Below, piece after piece: positions 1-4,560 of a stretch of 6,813 nt of DNA. The DNA lies in contig URNG01000136.1 of assembly GCA_900549295.1 (NCBI GenBank), positions 1 to 6,813 of the forward strand. The letters run 5' to 3'. Numbering within the stretch: the first letter of the stretch is position 1; every line of letters starts with the position of its first letter. The notes beneath the pieces were generated by a model. The model ran no database searches, was not told where the DNA came from, and worked only from the letters and a program-made list of their open reading frames with translations. The position numbers and the translations under genes are program-made. Source of the DNA: an uncultured Rhodocyclaceae bacterium. GTDB lineage: Bacteria > Pseudomonadota > Gammaproteobacteria > Burkholderiales > Rhodocyclaceae.

Positions 1-24
1 TGGGCGGAACTGGCGGCGGCCTGA
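1..24 (+). CDS. 3' end of an upstream gene (partial)
   Basis: The first frame reads W-A-E-L-A-A-A and then stops at TGA 22-24, two bases before the ATG of the Crp/Fnr gene. In GC-rich operons such a close stop/start is usual for co-transcribed genes, so this is probably the C-terminus of a preceding + strand gene. Seven residues are too few to name it, and a chance open frame cannot be excluded. Confidence 0.4.
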   Translation, partial: WAELAAA

Positions 25-26
25 CG

Positions 27-680
27 ATGCGCGACCGCCTGCTCGCCCTCTACCCGGCGCTGGCCGGACTGCCCGCCGCGCAGCAGGCGCGTCTGTTTAC
101 GCCGGACAGCCTGCTCCGGCTCCCCGCCGGCGCGCCGATCTTTTCCGAAAACCAGCCCTGCGCGGGTTTTCCGCTCATCGTCGAAGGCAGCATCAAGGTC
201 ATCAAGCAGGCCAGCAACGGCCGGGAGCTGCTGCTCTACCGGGTCGGCCCTGGCGATTCCTGCATCATTTCCTCGTCCTGCCTGCTCGGTAAAACCGCTT
301 ATAACGCGCGCGGCATGACCGAATCGCCGCTGATCCTGTTCGTGCTGCCGGCAGCGGAATTCAACCGCTTGCTGACCGAGCAGTTGGCCTTTCGCGATTT
401 TGTTTTTCACCTCTTCACCGAGCGCATCAGCGAGTTGATGCAGTTGGTGGAAGAGGTCGCCTTCGCCCGCCTGGACCAGCGCCTGGCCAAATGCCTGCTC
501 TCCCACCCGGAGGATGTCCTGCATCTCACGCACCAGCAGCTTGCCGATGAACTGGGCAGCGTGCGCGAAATCGTCAGCCGGCTGCTGAAGGGCTTCGCGG
601 CGCAGGGGCTGGTCGCGCTCGGGCGCGAGCAGGTCGATGTCCTTGATCGGGACGGTTTACGCAAGCTCACCGCCCTCTGA
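27..680 (+). CDS. Crp/Fnr-family transcriptional regulator
   Basis: This 217-residue protein has the Crp/Fnr layout. A cyclic-nucleotide-binding-like beta-roll spans about residues 25-115 (VEGSIKVIK at 52-60, GPGDSCIISSSCLLG at 74-88). A dimerisation helix follows at about 120-160, and a winged helix-turn-helix at about 166-205. The recognition helix reads S-V-R-E-I-V-S-R. Arg180, Glu181 and Arg185 line up with the TGTGA-reading residues of E. coli CRP, and Ser184-Arg185 also match the FNR helix. The N-terminal FNR iron-sulphur cysteine cluster is missing; the cysteines lie at 45, 79, 85 and 156. The CRP cAMP motif (Glu, then Arg-Ser about ten residues later) is not evident. It is therefore neither a classical FNR nor a classical CRP, and the ligand (haem, NO or redox, for example) cannot be told from sequence. 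The ATG lies 2 bases after an upstream stop without a clear Shine-Dalgarno, suggesting coupled translation. Confidence 0.9.
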   Translation: MRDRLLALYPALAGLPAAQQARLFTPDSLLRLPAGAPIFSENQPCAGFPLIVEGSIKVIKQASNGRELLLYRVGPGDSCIISSSCLLGKTAYNARGMTESPLILFVLPAAEFNRLLTEQLAFRDFVFHLFTERISELMQLVEEVAFARLDQRLAKCLLSHPEDVLHLTHQQLADELGSVREIVSRLLKGFAAQGLVALGREQVDVLDRDGLRKLTAL

Positions 681-910
681 GCATACGGGTGCGCCGGCAA
701 GATTGGCCAATGGCATCGATTACCGTTTTTCCTGTATTTTTTCCTTGCCGCAGATGGCAGAGAATCGCCAACGCTGTGCAAGTCGAACGAAACAGTCTTG
801 CAACGATCAGCGCATTCTGAATTTCCGACACGCTGCGCCCGGTACCCAAGCTTGGTCAAGGCCCCCCGGATTCATGCCATGCGCCCTTCACTTCCCGGAG
901 CCGCCCGGCC
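681..910. other. Intergenic region upstream of the first AraC gene
   Basis: This 230-base stretch is AT-richer than its surroundings and has no convincing gene. It contains a perfect 10-base palindrome ATTGGCCAAT (702-711) and T-rich runs (about 725-742) without a good hairpin before them. There is also an inverted repeat TGCAAG/CTTGCA (777-802) and a palindrome CCAAGCTTGG (846-855). It must hold the promoter of the AraC gene unless that gene is read through from the Crp/Fnr gene. I see no -35/-10 pair good enough to call. A GGAG at 897-900 lies 10 bases before the AraC ATG. Confidence 0.5.
777..802. promoter_or_regulatory. Inverted repeat, possible operator for the AraC gene
   Basis: TGCAAG at 777-782 is repeated in exact inverse as CTTGCA at 797-802, with centres 20 bases (two helical turns) apart. 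It lies about 110-135 bases before the AraC start. The spacing would suit a dimeric regulator binding one DNA face, possibly autoregulation. Six-base arms do arise by chance, so this is only a candidate. Confidence 0.25.
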
Positions 911-1936
911 ATGAGCGAGTCAATATCCCCGCCGCCCGTCTGTCTGCTCGAACATTGGTCCTCAAGCGAGATGGACCCCCGCTATCGCCTCGACTACTGG
1001 CGCGATGTGGCGCACAACTGGGTCGACGTGCAGCCGCTGACGCCGGGCAACGAACTCGATGCCTCATGGGCGCTGCTGCGCGGCGAGGACAGTTTCTTCG
1101 GCACCAAGCAATCGAGTGCCTACGAGATGCGCACCGGCCCGCAGCACGTCCCGCCGGGCGAGGACATGGTGGTGATTTCATTGCAGCAGATCGGCGAGAT
1201 GCGCCTGAACGGCAAGCCGGGTGAGTGCCAGCACGTGACGTCGGGTGGCCTCGGTATCTATACGCCGCAGCAGGCGGCGCACTACCGCTGGAGCGAGGGT
1301 GCGCGCCAGACCTATGTGGCGCTGCCACGTCATCTGGTGCGCGCGGCCCTGGGCCGGGAGCCGGAAAATCTGCCGCTGCCGCCGCAACGCTGCGCGCTCG
1401 CCTCCATGCTGTCCAGCCAGTTGAGCTACCTGGGCATGCTGGTGCGCCAGCCGGACAGACTCGACGCCGTCGAATACGCCGGCCTGCTCGATGCGACGCG
1501 CTCGCTGGCGCTGCTCACCTTGCGCAATCTTGGCCGCCAGGGCATCCATGCCGATCTGCCCGACACGACCGAAAACCTCGATGCGGGCCGCCGCGCTGCC
1601 GCGCTGCGCTTCATGGAACTGGCCGCGCACCGCCACGATCTCGACGCCCAGGTGATCGCCCGCCAGATCGGCTGCTCACGCTCGCGCCTGTACACCGCCT
1701 TTGCCGCGCACGACGAAACGGTGATGGGCGTGCTGCGCGAAATTCGCCTGCAACGGGCAAAAAGGCTGATCGAGCAAAGCCCGCGCCTGCACCTCGGCGC
1801 GCTTGCCTGGCGCTGCGGCTTCACCGATCAATCCGGCTTCGGCAAACTGTTCCGCGCCCGCTTCGGCATGACGCCGTCGCAATGGCACCGCTACGCCTGG
1901 GCCGTGCTGCGCCCGCCGCCCGCCGACGCTGTGTGA
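911..1936 (+). CDS. AraC-family transcriptional regulator (paralog 1)
   Basis: This 341-residue regulator has an N-terminal half resembling the AraC-binding-like domain (FeaR-type, PF14525 family): YWRDVAHNWVDV at 29-40, the SFFGTKQSSAYEMRTG region at 61-76, and IYTPQQAAHYRW at 116-127. The C-terminal half holds two helix-turn-helix motifs. The first is around 247-266 (IGCSRSRLYTAFAAH). The second is around 297-325 and ends in the classic family signature, with KLFRARFGMTPSQW at 312-325. Such proteins bind DNA through the C-terminal domain, with the N-terminal domain sensing a ligand or mediating dimerisation. The ligand cannot be read from sequence. The ATG has GGAG ten bases upstream. The TGA stop lies inside a CRP-like dyad that probably serves the next gene. 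It is homologous to the regulator at 2608-3630, with about 75% identity over the last hundred residues (hand count) and less in the N-terminal half. Confidence 0.93.
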   Translation: MSESISPPPVCLLEHWSSSEMDPRYRLDYWRDVAHNWVDVQPLTPGNELDASWALLRGEDSFFGTKQSSAYEMRTGPQHVPPGEDMVVISLQQIGEMRLNGKPGECQHVTSGGLGIYTPQQAAHYRWSEGARQTYVALPRHLVRAALGREPENLPLPPQRCALASMLSSQLSYLGMLVRQPDRLDAVEYAGLLDATRSLALLTLRNLGRQGIHADLPDTTENLDAGRRAAALRFMELAAHRHDLDAQVIARQIGCSRSRLYTAFAAHDETVMGVLREIRLQRAKRLIEQSPRLHLGALAWRCGFTDQSGFGKLFRARFGMTPSQWHRYAWAVLRPPPADAV

Positions 1937-1975
1937 CCCAGGTTACAGACAAGCCGCCGTCCACGGGCCTACATT
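1932..1975 (+). promoter_or_regulatory. CRP-like site and -10 element: class II promoter for the DUF2892 gene
   Basis: Positions 1932-1947 read TGTGACCCAGGTTACA, a dyad that fits TGTGA-N6-TCACA with one change (TTACA). The broader symmetry is TGTnACCnnGGTnACA. TACATT at 1970-1975 matches four of six bases of the -10 consensus and would place the transcript start near 1981. The dyad centre (1939/1940) then lies 41-42 bases upstream, the standard class II position at which a CRP/FNR-type activator overlaps the -35 region. No good -35 hexamer is seen, as expected for an activator-dependent promoter. The site overlaps the stop codon of the AraC gene. The Crp/Fnr protein encoded at 27-680 is a plausible binder. 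Confidence 0.55.
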
Positions 1976-2006
1976 GCGCCATCTTCAACTGCATGGAGCA
2001 CACATC

Positions 2007-2198
2007 ATGAAAAGCAACGTTGGCGGCATCGACAAAATCCTGCGCATCGTGGCCGGCATCGCCCTGATCGCCTGGGCGCTCACCGGCGGCCCGGTCTGGG
2101 CCTGGATCGGCGTCGTTCCCCTGGCTACCGGCCTGATGGGCTGGTGTCCGCTGTATCCGCTGATCGGGCTGAACACCTGCCCGCTGAAAAAGGACTGA
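2007..2198 (+). CDS. DUF2892 / YgaP-type small membrane protein
   Basis: This 63-residue protein matches the DUF2892 (inner membrane protein YgaP-like, PF11127) pattern over its whole length. It has the N-terminal NVGGIDKILRIVAG motif (4-17), two hydrophobic segments (about 12-27 and 30-45), and the hallmark GWCPLYPLIGLNTCP (45-59) with two conserved cysteines. The family sits in the inner membrane, alone or fused to rhodanese domains. Its role is poorly defined, though sulphur or redox chemistry is often suggested. ATG 2007 is preferred over the in-frame ATG 1974 because GGAG at 1995-1998 is 8 bases upstream and the family motif starts right after it. A monocistronic unit is likely, with a CRP-like promoter before it and a strong terminator after it. 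Confidence 0.9.
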   Translation: MKSNVGGIDKILRIVAGIALIAWALTGGPVWAWIGVVPLATGLMGWCPLYPLIGLNTCPLKKD

Positions 2199-2216
2199 AA
2201 ACCGGAACTTTCCGGC

Positions 2217-2260
2217 CCGCACGAAAAAAAACCCGCTGTTGCGGGTTTTTTTTCGTGCGG
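2217..2260. terminator. Strong bidirectional rho-independent terminator
   Basis: A perfect inverted repeat has 20-base arms (2217-2236 and 2241-2260) around a TGTT loop. Each arm is built as CCGCACG, then eight A, then CCCGC, with the mirror image on the other side. The inner GC stem followed by eight T makes a classic terminator on the + strand, and symmetry gives the same on the - strand. It ends the DUF2892 transcript 18 bases after the stop codon. A smaller palindrome CCGGAA-CT-TTCCGG (2202-2215) lies directly before it. Confidence 0.95.
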
Positions 2261-2607
2261 ACTGAGCCAGCGCAAAACGCTGCGCCAGCCGCCCGCAGGC
2301 AGGCTGACTGCATCGGGCACCTGATTTCCGTGCGGCCCGGGTGAACTTTTCCGCCGTCGCCGTTACCCATTGCTCGATGGGCAGCGGCAAGCGCCGCTCG
2401 GCCCGGCAACAGACGACGGGGAAAACATGAGCGCAGCAGACATACACCAGCGGATGAGCGGGATCAGGCCGCAGCTCGGCCTCGGCGAGATCATCGCCCC
2501 TCCTGGCTGGCTGTTGCGGGACGTCGTTTGCGGTGAATTCGTCCCAGGTTGGGGCAATGCGTCCAGACTCCCCCGGCAATGATGGCGTCCGGCCCCATCC
2601 TTGCGTG
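2261..2607. other. Long leader region before the second AraC gene
   Basis: These 347 bases between the terminator and the second AraC gene hold no recognisable gene. Present are a hairpin CCCAT/ATGGG (2366-2381), a hairpin AGCGGC-AAGC-GCCGCT (2383-2398), and a purine-rich GACGGGG before an ATG that opens a 51-codon frame (2427-2582). No match to the CRP-like dyad upstream of the DUF2892 gene was found. Since the terminator cuts off readthrough, the promoter of the AraC-chaperone pair should lie here, but I cannot place it. Confidence 0.5.
2427..2582 (+). CDS. Possible small protein or leader peptide (51 residues)
   Basis: The frame starts M-S-A-A-D-I-H-Q-R-M and ends at TGA 2580-2582, 25 bases before the AraC start. 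Its main support is translational: GACGGGG at 2415-2421 sits 5 bases before the ATG, a better ribosome site than that of the following AraC gene. The product has no transmembrane segment, no cysteine-pair motif and no family I recognise. It could be a genuine small protein, an upstream ORF that sets translation of the regulator, or chance. Confidence 0.25.
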   Translation: MSAADIHQRMSGIRPQLGLGEIIAPPGWLLRDVVCGEFVPGWGNASRLPRQ

Positions 2608-3630
2608 ATGCAGCCTAAATCTTCGCCTTCCTGCGCAGCGGAGCACCTGTCGTCGCATGACGCGGACGCCCCACCTGCGCCGCGCCACGAGACCTGGCAC
2701 GCGTGTGCCCACCGCTGGGTGGAAATGCTGCCCCCGCCGCCCGATGCCGAACTCGATGCGGAACTGCTCACCCTCGGCGACGGCTCCTGCATCTTCGGCA
2801 CCATGCGCTCGTCGGCCTGCGGGATGCGCACCGCGTCGCAGTGCATGGCGGACGCCCCGGCGATGGTGGTGCTGACGCTGATCCAGTCCGGCGAACTGCT
2901 GCGCGATGCGGTACCGGGCGAGCAGCAGCGCATCGGGCCGGGTGCCATCGGGCTGTTCGATCCCCGGCACATGGGCGATTACCGCAGGAGCCAGGGTTCG
3001 CGCGAGATATTCCTGGCGCTGCCGCGCGCCGAGGTGGCGGCGGCGCTCGGGCGGGAGCCGGGCAATCTGCTGATTTCCCCCGAATGCTGCGTGCTGGCAC
3101 CGGCGCTGGCCAGCCAGTTGAGCCATCTGGCGCTGCTCATGCGGCGTTCCGAGGCGATCGACGGCGCGGAATATGCGGGCCTGCTCGACAGCACGCGCAA
3201 ACTGGCGCTGCTCGCACTGCGCAATCTGGGGCGCCAGGACGGCAGGCGGCCGGATGCCGACGCCGAGGATCTGCACCGCAGCCGCTACGCGGTTGCGCTA
3301 CGTTTCATGGAACGCGAGGCCCACCGCCACGATCTCGACGTCGCCACCATCGCCCAGGGCACCGGCTGCTCGCGCACGCGGCTGTACGAAGCCTTTGCGG
3401 CGCAGGGGGCGACGGTGATGGGCAGCCTGCGCGAACTGCGCCTGCAGCGCGCGAAAACGCTGATCGAGCAGAGCCAGCGCCTGCACGTCGGCGCGCTCTC
3501 CTGGCGCTGCGGCTTCTCCGATCTCTCCGGGTTCAGCAAGCTGTTCCGCGCCCGCTTCGGCATGTCGCCCTCGGAATGGCACCACGGGGCGCGCATGCAT
3601 GCCGCCGTCGGCGGGCAGGTGCCGCCATGA
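2608..3630 (+). CDS. AraC-family transcriptional regulator (paralog 2)
   Basis: This 340-residue regulator is built like the protein at 911-1936, with an FeaR-like N-terminal sensor/dimer domain and two C-terminal helix-turn-helix motifs (GCSRTRLYEAFAAQ at 253-266, CGFSDLSGFSKLFRARFGM at 301-319). ATG 2608 is chosen because from it the two proteins align without gaps for about 210 residues: EHxSS, ELDA at 48-51, ALPR at 137-140 and LGRQ at 207-210 fall in register. The longer options, GTG 2533 and ATG 2557, add unrelated residues; no start has a strong Shine-Dalgarno. The DNA-reading helices are nearly the same as in paralog 1, while the sensor half has diverged and gained cysteines (61, 71, 79, 160, 161). 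Its stop overlaps the chaperone ATG by three bases (ATGA), so the two are translationally coupled. That suggests this regulator works with, or on, a secretion function. Confidence 0.92.
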   Translation: MQPKSSPSCAAEHLSSHDADAPPAPRHETWHACAHRWVEMLPPPPDAELDAELLTLGDGSCIFGTMRSSACGMRTASQCMADAPAMVVLTLIQSGELLRDAVPGEQQRIGPGAIGLFDPRHMGDYRRSQGSREIFLALPRAEVAAALGREPGNLLISPECCVLAPALASQLSHLALLMRRSEAIDGAEYAGLLDSTRKLALLALRNLGRQDGRRPDADAEDLHRSRYAVALRFMEREAHRHDLDVATIAQGTGCSRTRLYEAFAAQGATVMGSLRELRLQRAKTLIEQSQRLHVGALSWRCGFSDLSGFSKLFRARFGMSPSEWHHGARMHAAVGGQVPP

Positions 3631-4091
3631 GCGCGGCGCGCGCGCAGGCGGCGCTGGCCCTGCTCGGCGAACGGCTGGGCCTGAAAGGATTGCGCCTGAA
3701 CGATTCGGGTGCCTGCCAACTGATGTTCGAGCAGCGCTGGCTGGTCACGCTGGTGCATGATGCGGCGCTGCGCCGGATCGTGCTGCACTGCCCGCTGTGT
3801 ACCGCGCCGCAGGCGGCCACCCTGTCATTGGCGACGCTGCGCGCGCTGCTGCAAGCGAACTTCATGGGCCAGGGCTGCGGCGGCGGCCAGTTGGCGCTGG
3901 CGCCGGACGGGCAGATCGGCCTGCAATCGGCGGTGGCCTTGAGCGATGCCGACGAGGCGCTGGCCCCGGCGCTGGAAACCCTGCTCGATCAGGCCGAGCG
4001 CTGGTCGCCGCGCTTGCAGGCGGGCGACCCGGAGCCACCGCAGGCCGACGCTGTGGCGGCGCTGTCGGCCTGGGCGATGCAGAAAGTATGA
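3627..4091 (+). CDS. CesT-family type III secretion chaperone
   Basis: This 154-residue protein has the class I type III secretion chaperone pattern (Tir chaperone CesT family, PF05932). It has an N-terminal helix (LLGERLGLKGL, 12-22), a strand block (CQLMFEQRWLVTLVHD, 30-45) and a second strand (RRIVLHCPLC, 49-58). The helix-plus-strand signature LLQANFMGQGCGGGQLAL follows at 74-91, then a strand at about 95-104 and a C-terminal helix ALETLLDQAERW (115-126). The C-terminal half is acidic, as is usual for these chaperones. They act as cytoplasmic dimers that hold an effector for export, and some (ExsC) also switch gene expression. The ATG overlaps the AraC stop (ATGA), with an AGG seven bases upstream. 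The effector partner is not in the window. A CPLC pair at 55-58 is odd for the family. A generic YbjN/CesT-like fold with another role is the main alternative. Confidence 0.82.
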   Translation: MSAARAQAALALLGERLGLKGLRLNDSGACQLMFEQRWLVTLVHDAALRRIVLHCPLCTAPQAATLSLATLRALLQANFMGQGCGGGQLALAPDGQIGLQSAVALSDADEALAPALETLLDQAERWSPRLQAGDPEPPQADAVAALSAWAMQKV

Positions 4092-4099
4092 ACGCCGCT

Positions 4100-4540
4100 T
4101 CAGAACTGCTTGACGATGTGCAGTTCGTTGGCCGCGCGGCCACGGTGTTCGGTGCGCTGGTAGCGCACCGCGTCGGCCATGCTGCGTACGAAGTGCACGC
4201 CGAGGCCGCCGATCTCGCGGCTGTCCATGTCGAGCGTGGTATCCGGCACCGGCGCTTGCAGTGGGTCGTAGGCGAAGGCGAAGTCGATCAGCGTCAGGTG
4301 CAGGCTGCGCTCGGCCACGTCGGCCTCCAGTTCCATGCGGCCTGCCTCGCCGCGATAGCCGTGGATGACGATGTTGGTCATCAATTCGTCGAGCATCAGG
4401 CCAATGCGAACCAGCGTGCCGGCCGGTACGCCCCGGTCGGCGGCCCACGCCGTGAGCGCCTGCTGCATCGGCGCAATGGATTCCAGTTGCGCCGGCATGG
4501 CGCACTGGAAGGCGGGGGCAAGGGTGGGGGGCGTCGGCAT
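4100..4540 (-). CDS. RsbW-like GHKL ATPase (anti-sigma factor / serine kinase type)
   Basis: This 146-residue, single-domain protein is of the HATPase_c_2 type. The domain opens with PAQLESIAPMQQAL (16-29). The N box is DELMTNIVIHG (51-61, with Glu52, Asn56 and His60). A divergent G1 box, D-F-A-F-A-Y-D-P, lies at 86-93, and the G2 lid IGGLGVHFVRSMAD at 110-123. Members bind a sigma factor or phosphorylate a STAS antagonist in partner-switching circuits, and an RsbU/SpoIIE phosphatase reverses this. Such a phosphatase gene lies just upstream in the same operon. The G1 box has alanine where the family usually has glycine. The start is uncertain: ATG 4540 gives the usual family length but has a poor ribosome site, whereas GTG at 4567-4565, overlapping the phosphatase stop and preceded by GGGG at 5 bases, would add nine residues. 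No STAS partner is seen. Confidence 0.85.
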   Translation of the reverse strand: MPTPPTLAPAFQCAMPAQLESIAPMQQALTAWAADRGVPAGTLVRIGLMLDELMTNIVIHGYRGEAGRMELEADVAERSLHLTLIDFAFAYDPLQAPVPDTTLDMDSREIGGLGVHFVRSMADAVRYQRTEHRGRAANELHIVKQF

Positions 4541-4560
4541 GGCGCTATTGAAACACGCTT

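Noticed and set aside
643..657. TTGAT half-site resembling an FNR box
   Set aside because: The second half (ATCAA) is missing and the sequence lies inside the Crp/Fnr coding region.
725..742. T-rich runs as a terminator of the Crp/Fnr gene
   Set aside because: No stable GC hairpin directly precedes them; the nearby palindrome ATTGGCCAAT is short and too far upstream.
1225..2010. Plus-strand frame of 261 codons inside the first AraC gene
   Set aside because: It is an arginine- and proline-rich shadow frame with no domain.
1821..2972. Minus-strand open frame of 383 codons
   Set aside because: It crosses the AraC 3' end, the DUF2892 gene, the terminator and the start of the second AraC gene, and has no recognisable domain.
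2703..3626. Open frame extending the CesT protein upstream by 308 codons
   Set aside because: That part is a shadow of the second AraC gene. The chaperone pattern begins at ATG 3627, which has a ribosome site and an ATGA overlap.
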